NCBI GenBank assembly: GCA_958450365.1
Contig: CAUEEP010000089.1
Span: 434,001-498,000, forward strand
DNA: 64,000 bases
Direction: 5' to 3'
DNA from: Mesorhabditis belari
Taxonomy: Eukaryota; Nematoda; Chromadorea; Rhabditida; Rhabditidae
Part shown: piece by piece, positions 35,091-46,592 of the stretch
Numbering within the stretch: the first letter of the stretch is position 1
Layout of the letters: each line of letters begins with the position of its first letter
The notes under the pieces: model-generated
Told to the model about the DNA's origin: nothing
The model's database searches: none
Seen by the model: only the letters and a program-made list of their open reading frames with translations
Program-made: the position numbers and the translations under genes

Positions 35091-38000
35091 ATGACAACAT
35101 CCGATCAATTTGTATTGGGAAAGTGTATTGGGCAGGGAGCGTATGGAGAAGTGTATGAATTGATTGGACACGAACCGTTGGTGATTTTGGATCAATTCAC
35201 TGCTATCTTCAATATTTAGTCTTTTGTAGAGGTTGTATTGTACCATAAGCTTCTTTGTTTAGCCCAGCTGTGATCAAATATATGTTTTGTGGAAATGATG
35301 AACGATTGAAGATCTTCAAAAATGAATGTGAAGCTTTGAAGAAGATTTATCATGTAAATGTGGTCCGATTGTATCGATATACAGAAGAAGGAATAAAAGT
35401 GGGTATTGTAATGGAATATTGTCAGAAGGGACCACTCAAGGAAGGTTGGGACTGGACTGGTATTGTTATGGCTTAGGCTTTAGTGATCCTTGATCCAACA
35501 ATTACATATTCAATGAACACTGTTCTCACCTGGGGAATCCAATTATTTGATGCCATTGACCACATGTATCAGAAACACAAATTGGTACATCGAGATATCA
35601 AACCAGACAAGTAATATTCAGTGGTATAAGTGTCAAAGTTCAATTCATTTATAGCATTTTTGTGACCAATGAATACCAGCTGAAGATTGGTGACTTCGGA
35701 TTGGTAAAAGTAGTGGGAGATGGAACTGTTACGGGGACGTTTATTGGAACACAACGATATATGAGTCCACCTGATACGAAGGAGGATGGGGTACAACGGA
35801 ATGTTTATGAACAAATAAAGGAGGCTGATGTCTCGGTTAGCTTTACATTCTTTTCTATCCAATGAAAAGATAAATTGAATACAGAATTCCCATCGAAATG
35901 ATGTCTACAGTCTGGGACTTGTTATGTGGGAAATCGTCGAAAGGAGGTATTCATGTTTCAATAGTGACCTCTTTTGAGATATAATTAAAACTTCGAAACA
36001 AAATATTTATTGTTTTAGAACTATTTTCACAAACTATGGGAGATCTGGAGTGTTCGATCGTGACCGATTATTGTTTGATATTGCACTCAAACGTGTTACT
36101 GAAATCGAATCACCTGAATGTCAATCAGAAATTCGAAAAATCATCTCGAGGTTTGAATTCAAGATTTGCTTTTATATTTTATCAATTCCCCTATCAGATG
36201 TACTAATTTTCAACGTATTCGTCGTCCAAAAGCTTCAGAAGTTTTGGATTTCCTTACTCAAACCCAGAAAGTAAGCTTTTCTAGAAATTGATTTTCGCGT
36301 TTACTATATTGAGTTGGAAATTTGCTTTCATTTATTCTTCCATTATGATGAATAGAATTTTCATGTTTTATATCGAATTCTTAGGACTATTAAGTATTAA
36401 ACTTAGTATGCGGTGCTTTTCTACAAACTAACTAGCTTTTCTGTTGTATTTTTCTCGTTGTTTGAGCCACGAAATTTGGCTGAAATTTTAAGGTTAGCTA
36501 TTTCAAAGTTTCCCTTATATAGTTTGAAAGAAAGAAGAACTTTTGTGATGGAACACGGATTTACATGGCATGTCAACATACTGTCAACTTCTAGCCGGTC
36601 ATTCTCAGCTATTTTGCCACAAAAGTTTCTGAAGCTTTAATACTTGGTAGTCCTAAGGATTTGACATAAGCCATGAAACTCCTAGTTATTTTAATGGTAA
36701 AATAATTAAATAGGACTGGAACCTGCGAGGTTACATACCTTCAAACCGAATAGTTTAGTAAGTTCCCTTTTTGTTGAAATTTAATACTTCTCAAACACCT
36801 AGGCAAATCAATTCATCGCTTCACTTCCTTTTATGCCCACAGAAGAGGAAAACCAAAAAGAACTGATGAAGCCAATTGGATTTGATGATAGAGAAGAATG
36901 GGTTATGGTTGCATCTGAGGAAAGGAAATATGAAAAGAGATTCGAAGAGCGTAGATGGGGTATCATAGTTGAGGTAATGCGTAATAAACTCCGAACAATA
37001 AATTCTGCTGAAAGAGAGAAGTTCTTCAAAGAAGCACCAAATATTGTTTCAAGCTTAAAAGAAGAAACTCAAACTTTCAAAGATGCTCGTTATGTGATTG
37101 GGGAAATATTGAGGATAGAAGAAGAGAAGGGAAATCTAACTGAAAAGAATATTTATGAATTATTTGAATTGTTTGTTTTGGGAGATTTTCAACAACAGCT
37201 CTGCGAAGAAGACATTGCTTTTCAAAGTCTTAAAAGTCACGAGGAGATTTGGATAGCAAGTTTTAAATATTGGGGGTGGTGTGAGAACCGGATTAGCGAT
37301 TTGAAAAACATAAAAAGAGACAAATACTTAACCAATTTCTATTTTCGATGTTTTGTTTCTCAATCGAATGGTGCGGGATGGATTGATATAGAAACGGATG
37401 AGTCTAAATTGAGACCGAGACCCAAAAGATTGAATAAGTTTGTAAGGGAAGACTTGAAGTTTTGGAAACGAATACGAGGACGATGGGTAGACAATCCAAG
37501 AGCTGAGATCTGGAGCTATGAAATTGAAAATGAAGACAAAAAACATGAAATGCTTCATTTCTCCCATTACAAACAAATCCCTCCTGGACGAATAATTAAG
37601 GCATTTGAAAAACAACAAAAAAGAAGGGAAATTTTCATAAAATTAAACCTGAAACATCTGGTTCCAATAAAAGATTCGGAGAAGAATAATGTTCCATTTA
37701 ATATTCAATCACTTCTCGAGGAAGCTTCTCATCAGAAATATGTTTGGTCCAATCCCTTCCCCCACTATCTCGGTGAATCTTCTGAATGTGAAAGACCTTC
37801 TAAAAGATCTAAAAGATCAACTTCTAAATTTGACGAAGGATCTGAAGCATCTTCTGATGAGCCCTATCCCTTCCCGCACTACATATTCCAATTAAGAAAT
37901 CCTCCTCGTCCAATTTGTCAAAAGAATCATTCAGGGAAATGTCAAATGGATGGGTTTAGAAAGATGGGAAAAAGGCTATCAGATTTACCTAAAGAATTGC

Positions 38001-38413
38001 ACATTCCAGTATGTAGTGAAATCACGGAAAATGAGATTTTGGCTTTGGAAAGTTACATAAATTGTCAAATATCTGATAGAGCTTGGACTCTCGTGAAACG
38101 TTGCTTTCCATTTCTTTGCTGCCAAAATCTTTTAGAGATTCCATTTTTGATTCTCTTGGATCATCCAAATAATTATGAAAATGGGGAAAGTATTCATGGA
38201 TTGGATTTGAAGATGAAACTTCATAAAGTGGATGTTGGAGTATTAAGAAAATACTTTCAAGAGTCGAAGCTTAATGAGAGGGTTTTTGCTTTGATCAAGG
38301 TTGGTGAGTGGCCTGATCGCCTCATCCGCTTAATCGATTATCAAGGGAATCCAAAGACAGAATGGTTGGAGTTTAAGAAAGCGACCAAATTCGGGTTCCT
38401 ATTCCCTGACTAA
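35091..38413 (+). CDS. Family gene H: kinase plus large unknown C-terminal domain
   Basis: My eight-exon model is 35091–35176, 35263–35444, 35484–35610, 35655–35835, 35885–35946, 36019–36150, 36198–36270 and 36803–38413; it closes in frame at 817 residues. Kinase landmarks are the Gly loop GQGAYGEV (about 14–21), Lys34 in AVIK, HRDIKPDN (about 125–132), DFG (about 145–147), YMSPPD and NDVYSLGLVMWEI. The C-terminal domain (about 282–817) has a Lys/Glu-rich helical first half, a Ser/Lys-rich linker (RPSKRSKRSTSKFDEGSE), a C-x3-H-x3-C motif in ICQKNHSGKCQMDGF, and LDHPNNYENGESIHGLD. It is the longest member because of an extra Ser/Pro-rich insert. Intron 2 holds an in-frame TAG, so splicing at 39 nt is required. 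A likely poly(A) signal AATAAA lies at 38599–38604. Confidence 0.8.
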
Positions 38414-38980
38414 CCAGCGAAGCTAGCCGTATTAGGAAGATCAAGAAGTTATTAAAGAAGAAAGACAAAGAAAAAATGCTCTGTACCCTGGCCCTACTTT
38501 TCCTGACTACACAATTTGCAGAGTTTTTATTTTACAGTAAAATTTTTGAACTCTATGTGTCTTTATGCTATTTGATCTTCTTCTTTTTTTTGCTAAACAA
38601 TAAAGTGTTGATCTAAAACAGAACGTTTTTGAATCTGGAAAGGTTCCCGAAAGCGTCCATAAAACATACTTTCTGCCCACTCTCAGTCATAAATCCTCAG
38701 TTTTTCTTCTAAATCGAGGCCTTTCAGTGAGTGTCGGGCCACGCCTGCATGAACAGCCTCGGTTCACGATCTATTTTTTATTATTTTCACTCACCCAAGC
38801 TTTTTTCTTTTTTGTCTTTAGTTGAATGTAAATCCTAGCTTTTTCGTTCATTTTCGAGCCTTCTTGATCATGACGTGGACTTTGTGTTCGGTAACAGAGC
38901 CGGCTTGATTTTGTGATGAAGAGCGCAAAGAACGTAGCAGAACCGATGAATTTAAGTTTTTGAGGTGATTGGGTAATTGA
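38414..38980 (+). other. 3' flank of gene H
   Basis: Retains the family 3' phrase (AAGAAGTTATTAAAGAAGAAAGACAAAG…TGACT…ATTTTTGAACTCTATGTGTC). It ends near 38700, earlier than after the other copies, where it is replaced by sequence leading into the SINE cluster. Confidence 0.55.
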
Positions 38981-38984
38981 ATCG

Positions 38985-39100
38985 ATTGCGCTGACTAAAA
39001 ACAAAAAGCCGCCAGGGACCGAACCCTGGTCCTGTGGGCGAAAGCCTAACGATTTCATAATATATATTTATCCACTTGGCCACCAAAAATTTGGGGTCAA
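38985..39100 (-). repeat. tRNA-derived SINE copy S1
   Basis: In reverse the sequence has a tRNA-like head: TTGGCCA…GTGGATAAAT, then ACCAGGGTTCGGTCCCTGG (T arm), followed by GCGGCTTTTTGTTTTT, the tail shared with copies S2–S4. The D/anticodon region is disrupted by an AT-rich insert. It is not a functional tRNA. Confidence 0.65.
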
Positions 39101-39137
39101 AACGGACGCTTTAAAGGGCACCTTCCTAGCGGAGGAA

Positions 39138-39285
39138 AAGATGCCTTCGTGGTCTAGTGCATAACGGCAAGATCAGGGTTCGGTCCCTGATGCGGCTCTT
39201 TGTTTTTGTTGTCCTTTTGAAACAACTTCTAGTATTTTGCAGCTAATTGCATTATGGATTTTCTTTCAATCTCTTCGATCGTATA
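39138..39285 (+). repeat. tRNA-derived SINE copy S2
   Basis: The head reads CTTCGTGGTCTAGTGCATAACGG, then ATCAGGGTTCGGTCCCTGAT. The anticodon arm is largely deleted. The tail GCGGCTCTTTGTTTTTGTTG…CAACTTCTAGTATTTTGCAG is shared with S3 and S4. Box A and box B like elements are present, consistent with Pol III ancestry. Confidence 0.7.
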
Positions 39286-39424
39286 TTGTTTACACAATTT
39301 GCGCATATTCCTTAGAATTTTACACTAAAATTCAACATTTAAATGCAAACTAAACACTCTTTTCAAAAAAACAAACCAAAACAAATTAACAAGAAACTCG
39401 ATAACAGAACACTTAAATTGAAAA

Positions 39425-39600
39425 AAGCAAAAAAAAGCATATTGTGTATCAACTTGAATGACCAATTCCTACTTTGCAAGCAATAATGCAATTAGCTGCT
39501 AGAAGTTGATCCAAAAAAGCTGCATCAGGGAGCGAACCCGAATCCTGTGGGCGGAAGTCTAATGCCTTATCCACTAGGCCACCAACGAACCTTCTCGCGC
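39425..39600 (-). repeat. tRNA-derived SINE copy S3
   Basis: In reverse: GGCCTAGTGGATAAGGCATTAG, anticodon-like ACTTCCGCCCAC, TTCGGGTTCGCTCCCTGATG, then GCAGCTTTTTTGGATCAACTTC and a tail that ends CAAGTTGATACACAATATGC. Head similarity is to an arginine-type tRNA, but the acceptor stem does not pair. It is the best-preserved head. S2 and S3 face each other. Confidence 0.72.
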
Positions 39601-41055
39601 CGAAAAGGAGCTTTTAAAGCATTCGTTTTGATGAAGAAATAAACCAAATTGTTGAAAACAATCTAGAGAATAAATTTATTAATATTAATTTTTGTTTTTT
39701 CAATGAAAAGCTTTTTAAACCATGAATTTTATTGGGTCGGCTAATTTTGGGGCGCCTTGCACTTTAATTTGATAACCAAGCACGCAGAAATAAATGTACT
39801 GGTGTCGAGATCTAAGCGTTTGTTTGAGAGTAAACTTAAACTACGCGACGCTCCTATATGCAGTTGTTTTATTAGAGCCTATACAGTAACTGTATTCAAA
39901 ACTAATTAACTCAACTTTATCACAAAGTAACAGTTGTACAGACAGAAAGTAGAAATAGATACCTAGGGAGTGCTCATACGAGTTTTTATTGCATTGAGTG
40001 GATCTCATCGAAATGCGAGGCAATTTGTCTAAGTTAGAAAATCGAAAATCATCAGTTTTTAGAACTTTAAATAGTATTTGGGAGAAATGTTGAATAAAAT
40101 CAAATTGCTAAGTGTTTTGAATGATAAGTCCTGATTCAAATATGTGCCCACATATTAGGTTGTAAAGTGTGTCTTGGCTGTGCTCAAATCATTATTTTGT
40201 GACTATGACTCCGCCCCGAAAGTCTACATTTTATTGCGCCTTTCCGCGCTCCGTTTCACAAAATACCATTTTGTGTACATTCTCGTTGGTAGGTAAGGTT
40301 TATCGGCTAGCTAGAATGTAAAGCCCTCTGGAGAGTAAAGTGAAATTTTATGAAAATAAAAGGAAATTTAGTATACTCTGAATCGAAGGCTAAATTCTGT
40401 GCGGATGATGGGTCTAGAATTTTTGTTCCGGGACCATATTCAAATACATTCACAACAAAGGGTCTAAAGTTTCCAAAACGATCTATCAACATTGGCCACG
40501 CCGGATGCGAGGTTCATTTAGGCAGCCCCAGTATACCTCTAGATTTCATAAACATTGCCAGCCTAATTGTTCCGCCAATTGAGGCTGGCGGCGGGATACA
40601 CCAGTGACGTCTCGGTTCACTCCACATTTCACAACATGCGAACGCATCCTCGCCGGCTGCGCTGGGACACGGCCATCTGGATACAAATACATTACATTCT
40701 TTATTCTTTTCGTCGGGAAACAAATCTATGTCTGCCCCTTCAAACCGTCTTAATACAGCATTTGCGATTTTACACTTAATAGTCTACCTCTCATCTAAGT
40801 CTACGAAACATAGGCACTGGCCTTGCCCCTTTGCCGAAAGGGCTGTTCCTCGTAGCGGCGCTCCATCGGCGGTTCTCCCTTCATTAGTTGTGTCGCCAGC
40901 AGAAGAGTCCCCAGATTCAATCCACGAGTCCCGAGCCAGAAGATCGACCAGATGCGACAACGTCTCTGGCCTTAGTTGAGCAACTGATCGGAGTTGTTGT
41001 TTTTAATATTAAAGTCTGATAACTTTTCAGGAGAGGCCTTTTTCCGAGTTCGAGT
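39601..41055. other. No gene recognised; several short + ORFs
   Basis: Overlapping ORFs at 40350–40607, 40567–40779 and 40728–40979 lie in locally GC-richer DNA, but they are in different frames and match no family I know. A broken retroelement is possible; there is no diagnostic motif. Confidence 0.4.
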
Positions 41056-41218
41056 TCTTACCCCAATTCAATCCGGTAAACAGGGTCTGGATTTGCTCTC
41101 TGATGCAGCTTTTTGTTTTTGTTTTTCTTTTGGATCAACTTCTAGCAGCTATTGCATTATTGCTTGCAAAGTAGGAATTGGTTATTCAAGTTGATAAACA
41201 ATATGCTTTTTCCAATTC
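41056..41218 (+). repeat. tRNA-derived SINE copy S4
   Basis: A reduced head (AACAGGGTCTGGATTTGCTC TCTGATGCAGC) is followed by the full-length tail: CTTTTTGTTTTTGTTTTTC, TGGATCAACTTCTAGCAGC, TATTGCATTATTGCTTGCAAA, GTAGGAATTGG and CAAGTTGATAAACAATATGC. The tail matches S3 over about 120 nt, which defines the 3' end of the element. Confidence 0.7.
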
Positions 41219-43435
41219 AATTTGTTGGCAGATCCGCCAACGACGTTTCTGATTCTGGCTACTGGAATAAGACGCATAGGTCGATTTCAGGATTTCAGAG
41301 TCGCAACATTCAGGGCAGGGTTGTGTGTATTGGAACATAGTAAAACTACGCTAGACCCCGGCTTTTCGGCTTGCCCGGAATTTGAGAACCCTCTTCCTGT
41401 ATGTCGGACCGAAACGAGGAATTCCCAAATCGAATCAGGGGAAGTCTGTTGATCTGGTTCCCGCAGCAGGGGCGGTTCTGTCTCTGAACAGAAATTTCTC
41501 GGTTCGGATCAGATTAGCTGGGACCGATTGCATATGTCTAGTACGTTGTCTTAGTTCCCTAAACTGTATCGACACGCTATATATATGAAAATGTGAAACA
41601 TCAAAGCTCTTTTAGTTCGATCCAGCCAATCAACGAGAACCACTTGGAAGCGGCTCTGGACTCTCTCCGGTCATTCAGCTGTATTCCCGATGTGGTTTTC
41701 TTATTTTATTTTGGCTCCCCTATATTAGCAAGGGGTTAAATCCCTAAAATGACTCTATCTAGAATATATGAGAGGATCTAAACCAATACTTTCAGGAAGA
41801 ACATGCACATCGAGCTTCGGCCGTAGAGCAAGACGAATCAAGAAGTGCTGAAGAGATGAAATTGAGAAGACCGACGCTGCGAGATCCACTTATACGTGAG
41901 TTGAATGGTCCATACTATCGATAATCTTTTGTGATTATCATCACAAAGGACTCGTATAAAGAGACAAGGAATATAGGAAATCAATGAGATATATAAGCTA
42001 AAAGTCATCCCTTTAAAGAATAACAAAAACCTATCCAAGTTTCTGAACCACAGGGTAAGTTGTTTTGTCCTTTAAAGTAGGATTTGTTATGGAAGTACAT
42101 ATAATATTTGAAAATTTAGGTAGACAATCGGTGACAGCCTCTTCAAACTCTAAAACAGAAGAAACAATTCTGAACTCTATGTTTTCGCGAGCCCTCAATG
42201 TGCTAATAAAACCAGCAAAGAATCAAATGTTTTCACTAGATTGGATCAAAAATAGTCTCTTCTATTTGCGCTTGATCGGTTAATCTTTCAGACCTAGTTA
42301 TACTGGACTTTTTGTCCGTTTGTGATTATGTTGTATTTTGAAAACACTTTTTAAATGTAAAACTGTTGTTATCTTTCCTTTTTTCATGCCAGTATTTTGT
42401 TACTTCTTCTTATTTCTTTTAAAACTGATCCCTTTCCCTTACGATTAGATAAACTTGTCTATTCAAATAAAGAGAAATCATGAAAGCACAAAGTACACAG
42501 CCAGCTTCTCAAGTTCTGCTTGCCTTTCAATAAAATAGTGCAAAAAACCAGCAAGACATTTGCTCTCACTTTGTGTCGATCTTTCAATCAATTTACCAAC
42601 AATCAGTGGGAGAATGAGTGGCGGAATTTTACGGTGATTGTAAGCTGTAAATGAGAAAAAAAATAAGGAGAAGATAAGAAAGAAAGAATCGGGGTTTGCG
42701 ATGGTTGTAACATGAGAGAAAGAAAAGATTGAAAATTAGTGATGAAAAGAACTTCTAAAGAACAAGAAAAGAACTTCTAAAAAGTGAACTATTTTTCATT
42801 AGACCAATATTTTCATTTACAGAAAAGAGGAGATAAATAAAATGAATGAACAGAGCTTTTCCTTGTTTTGGTCTGAGCTCTAAAAGTGAACTGACAAAAC
42901 AAGATTCGAAAAAAGAATAACTGCTAAAAAGTTGACTTTTCGGGGCGAGCGGAATAACAATTTACCCCCAATCTCATTGTCCAAATCACCTAATTACCAA
43001 ATAATCCAAATTACGGCACAAAATTTGCAGAGCCAAACATGAAAAATGTGTTCTCACTTTTCACCCAACGATCAAAAATCTTAAGATATGCTATAAAAGT
43101 TCAAGTAAAAAGTGATTCTGAAGCCAAAGGACTACCGTGCCAAGGAATGCCGAAACTTTGACTTTGAGGCTCTTTGTGAAAGTCTTCCCAACGTTTCTGG
43201 CTGAACCCAATAAATCTCTTATAAAAAACATTGCTAATTTGCTACTAAAACAAAGCTCTCGAAAATTGGCGCGCATTTTTGATAAAGTTAAATACATTGC
43301 CGCCCACCCTGTTTTCTTGTATAGTTAGAGAAATCAGAGTGAATAGTTTTCCAACTAGAATATCATTTAGGGAAATCTCGTAAACCCTAGCTACGGCGCC
43401 AGATTACTAATGAAGACGAGAAATTGAAATATTGT
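41219..43435. other. No gene recognised
   Basis: The DNA is AT-rich with short ORFs only. I could not link them by splicing to any known protein. Confidence 0.45.
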
Positions 43436-43439
43436 TCAA

Positions 43440-43815
43440 AGTCACCTGTGTACTTTGTGCGACCACCCAAACTTCGCTCACCTGCTGCACTGAAGTTTGC
43501 AATTTTCAGTTCAATGTGCCAGATGGTTGTCGTTTGAGAGGTAGCACAAAGTAGACATGCTTAGCGATATATTGGTATCGTTAGTATCGGTAAGCTTACC
43601 GATAACCGATACTAACAATATTCTTTCTCAGTTTTCAACGTTATTTTACGTTAGTAACATGAAAGATCTTCATTTTTACTCATTTCAAAAAAAATCTTAC
43701 GATTGTCGGGATAAAAACATGAGTTTCGTAGTAGTTCTTTGGCAATAATGTACCGTTATTATCGTTGATATCGTTTATCGGTAAGATATCGTTCAGCATT
43801 TCTTGCACAAAGTAC
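43440..43815. repeat. Small inverted-repeat region with CTTTGTGC motifs
   Basis: TGTACTTTGTGC at about 43449 and GCACAAAGTA at about 43544 bracket a roughly 100-nt insert; another GCACAAAGTAC lies at about 43806. Between them (about 43560–43800) GATAT/GGTATCG-type strings alternate in both orientations (AGTATCGGTAAGCTTACCGATAACC is itself palindromic in part). Nested MITE-like insertions just 3' of the ORF at 43828 are the likely reading. Confidence 0.5.
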
Positions 43816-43827
43816 AGTGCTTCGAAC

Positions 43828-45045
43828 TCAATTTGGGCCAAACCTGAAAAATATGTTCTCACGGGGATGTTGGTTCACATTGAATAGCTCGTGAACGCCG
43901 AGTGTCTTTCGTTGATTCTCCAATTGATTCGTTGATACAGGTAAGCAACCAAAGCCATAATCACAATCAATCGACATGCTCTCAATTCTAGATTGGTCAT
44001 AGCTTTCCGGATGATCGAGTATCAGCCGCTTTTCTGTCCCGTGCCAATGGAAATGCCAATCGTGGTGTTGCCGAATCTCGTCGAAGCGAATCTTCAAAAG
44101 CCGTCCCTCGTACGGTGTCTTTAACACCTCCGCCCCTTTCCGCTTCACGAAAAAAAACAATTTACAGATTTTCGTGTACACCTCGATCAACGATTCGCTG
44201 TCCGCACACCCTTGAATACAGCTGCAGATTCCGATTCTTTCTGAAAAATCGATCTCTTTCGGAAAGCCGGCTGTTTGAATTGGCTGACTATTGAGGCAAT
44301 TGTGTGTATGACTCGGTGGCCACTTCAGCCGAAACATGTAGTCATTTATTTGAAATTTGAACTTCTTGTTCAACGATCTGTGATAGAATATTGTTGCCGC
44401 GTGCAACTGTTTCACTCCATTGGCCACCAACTCTTGTAACTCCTCGCAACCGGTCCTGGCCCGGGGCTGCGGGTTGGCCTGGCTCACTATTCGTGCATTG
44501 GTAATCCCCCCTTCCAAATAAACCAAAACCTTGTCTCCATTTTCTTCATATTTGACCAAACTCCCCGTATGGTCACCTGCTAAGAAAGTACATGGCTTTG
44601 GACCGGAATTCGTTCGAATCATGAAGCAATCAAATTCAAACTCGATCAAATAGCCGAATTCGATGAATTTCACAAGGCTTTTATCTCTTTCTTTCAACAA
44701 CTCGAACAAATCCCAGCACCCGTAGCTGAAATGAGTCTCCGAGTTGAGATTCAGAGAACTTTTGGGCACTTTTGGCACTTTCGCCGTATCAATTAACACC
44801 TCGAAGATCAATTGAAAGAGCTTGGCTTGGTAGTTGGAATCGGCGATGAGCATCTTCTCAAAACGCCGCTCGTCTTTAGACAATCTCAGATTATGTGATG
44901 GCTTTTGCATTTCGTCGGGAAATTTCAAAAGTTTAGCATAGTTTCCCCGATGTTGAGCCACAATCTCGCCAAATGGCAAATCGATTTGGCTCACGTCGTC
45001 GTAGATTATTTTCCGAAAGTATTTCCTGTGAAAATCGGCTTCCCT
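43828..45045 (-). CDS. Divergent homologue of the family's C-terminal domain
   Basis: A continuous ORF of 388 codons from an ATG at 44994; the frame stays open upstream to about 45043, where a TTTCCAG acceptor-like site occurs, so an upstream exon may exist. It is not annotated by any known domain I recognise, but several blocks align with the C-terminal exon of genes A, H and K in the same order: DERRFEKML with EERKYEKRF, WDLFELLKERD with IYEIFELFVLGD, NDYMFRLKWPP with HYIFQLRNPP, FPKEIDFSERIGIC with LPKELHIPVCG, and LILDHPESYDQSRIESMSID with LILLDHPNNYENGESIPGLD. Base usage is less AT-rich than in the young copies. No kinase exons were found upstream; SLY1 exons lie there instead. It may be a stand-alone or ancestral form. 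Confidence 0.72.
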   Translation of the reverse strand, partial: READFHRKYFRKIIYDDVSQIDLPFGEIVAQHRGNYAKLLKFPDEMQKPSHNLRLSKDERRFEKMLIADSNYQAKLFQLIFEVLIDTAKVPKVPKSSLNLNSETHFSYGCWDLFELLKERDKSLVKFIEFGYLIEFEFDCFMIRTNSGPKPCTFLAGDHTGSLVKYEENGDKVLVYLEGGITNARIVSQANPQPRARTGCEELQELVANGVKQLHAATIFYHRSLNKKFKFQINDYMFRLKWPPSHTHNCLNSQPIQTAGFPKEIDFSERIGICSCIQGCADSESLIEVYTKICKLFFFVKRKGAEVLKTPYEGRLLKIRFDEIRQHHDWHFHWHGTEKRLILDHPESYDQSRIESMSIDCDYGFGCLPVSTNQLENQRKTLGVHELFNVNQHPRENIFFRFGPN

Positions 45046-45194
45046 ATTCTCGCAGCTGGAAACGAATCTCTACCCAATGTCACTATTGTTTTAGAAATTT
45101 AAAACAATAAGCTAAACAATTAGATTAAACAAGTTCTGCAAAGAGAAATAACCATAAAGACTCTATGAAAACTTTGAAAAGAATCGTAAAGCTA

Positions 45195-45255
45195 TAAAAA
45201 AGAAAAGAAAAGAAAAGAAATGTATAACTATAAAAAAAGAAAAGAAAGGAATCGT
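45195..45255 (+). repeat. AAAAG microsatellite
   Basis: AAAAG/AAAGA units repeat around 45200–45250, with the phrase GAATCGTAAAGCTATA(A/G)AA on both sides. A run of about 14 C lies further on, near 45534. Confidence 0.75.
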
Positions 45256-45671
45256 AAAGCTATAGAAAAGAAAGGTTAGGTTAATCAAAAGTTGATTTTG
45301 TCTGGAGAACTATTTTTCAAAGATTACCTTGATTTTGTGCTCTGGCGTGACTCTAATATGATAGACATGAACCATGAAGAAAATGAATAAAAAGACGATT
45401 CAATTCCAAACGATTTCAAGAGTAAGCAACGGAAATTGGCTGTGAAAACGGCTTCTTTTGGAGGTGTTCGTTTCCAAGCGGTTCATCAGTTCCACGCGAA
45501 AAGAGGCCAAAAGAAGAAAGAGCCGGATTGCCCCCCCCCCCCCCTAACGACTTACAAAAAAACACATCACTTGCCGCTCATTTAAGGCAAGAGGGGCAGT
45601 AATTTGACGGAGATTAGCCTGACACAGGAAAAGAGCGGAGAAAACATTAGCTTGCAACTATTGAAGGTTAC

Positions 45672-46584
45672 CAAATCTCCTTGAATGGCTTCAGCGACCA
45701 GGGGAAACGCATTTCCCTTAACAGTAAATCAGTTTATGTTTAAATAGAATTATGCATTACCTTATGCTGCGTCCAAAGACGATCGTGTCCACAATGCAAA
45801 TCGTAGTCCACCTTCTTGCCCTTGTCCGGCATGCTGACTCGATTCTGATCAAGCCCAAGTACATCATGAACCAAAGCTTGATCTGTCCAAGTGTGATGAA
45901 GCATTGTTGCCAAATCTGCAGATCTGAACATAAAGCATTCTTGAAAAACCTCTTTTTAAAGCATTTGAGAATTCAATACAAACCTATCCGCAATGATAAG
46001 TACAGGACGAGAGCTACTAAGTTGCCCAGCTCGAACACTTTCAAAGGCGAAGAGATTATTGCGTGCATCCCGTAAGTTGTCTCGGAGTTTTTGATCAAGC
46101 CTCTAAAACAAAAGTAATAGCAAAAAATAATTCAAAAAGGATTACAATTGCAATTTGTTCCGCAGCATTGTCTTTGGAAGCACGAATCACTGGCACCAAA
46201 CCAAGAGTAGCACACATCTGATAAAAGTCCTTGATTGTTGTTGAAGAATTTTTACCGAAAAGAGACCATCCGCGATGGATTCAATCATAGATTTCATTTG
46301 AGCGTCGGATGTTGAAGGATCATTGATTGCTAAATTAATTCATATAAAAATGAAACGAAAAACAAACCATAATAGGACATGGGACTTGCTTCAGAGTATC
46401 TTTTCAATACGATAAAAGCGATAAAAGTTTTCATACAATCCCTAAAATCTTCTTGAAAAAGTATTCATGGGATAAAATCACCAGCTTCAGGTCATTGCAG
46501 AGAAGTTCCACGTTTTCATCATTTGGGGCGACAAAGTAAACGGCTGGCATGTCAGGCAATTGTTCACGTTTGGAGCCAACCAAC
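45672..46584 (-). pseudogene. SCFD1: SLY1/SCFD1 (Sec1/Munc18) fragment, 5' and middle part
   Basis: Exons on − read LPDMPAVYFVAPNDENVELL (46584–46482), LYENFYRFYR (from 46441), INDPSTSDAQMKSMIESIAD (46329–46256), MCATLGLVPVIRASKDNAAE (46217–46146), RLDQKLRDNLRDARNNLF to LIIADR (46101–45984), LATMLHHTWTDQALVHDVLG to RLWTQHK (45923–45761), and GNAFPLVAEAIQGDL (45716–45672). These are consecutive blocks of SLY1, the SM protein that partners syntaxins in ER–Golgi transport. From family knowledge, some 65–70 residues between the second and third blocks seem absent. The N-terminus stops exactly where the mosaic duplicate at 46593 begins, and no C-terminal exons follow downstream. The gene is therefore broken here. 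Confidence 0.82.
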
Positions 46585-46592
46585 CTAAAAGG

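Noticed and set aside
35091..35180. Splicing exon 1 at GTATGAATTG directly after the glycine loop
   Set aside because: It would keep the frame but delete the beta-2 strand (VYELIGHEP) that normally separates the glycine loop from AVIK; the donor at GTTGG after GHEP gives a normal kinase spacing. The exact junction still needs transcript proof.
35569..35862. A minus-strand ORF of 97 codons opposite kinase exons (similar ones at 20342 and 60631)
   Set aside because: It is the antisense shadow of conserved kinase exons and persists across copies only because the exons are conserved.
39500..39600. A functional arginine tRNA gene
   Set aside because: The acceptor stem does not pair and the sequence continues into a repeated tail shared with three other copies, so it is a SINE.
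40350..41588. A cluster of plus-strand genes in the GC-richer patch
   Set aside because: The ORFs overlap in different frames, lack splice logic or motifs, and one runs into a SINE.
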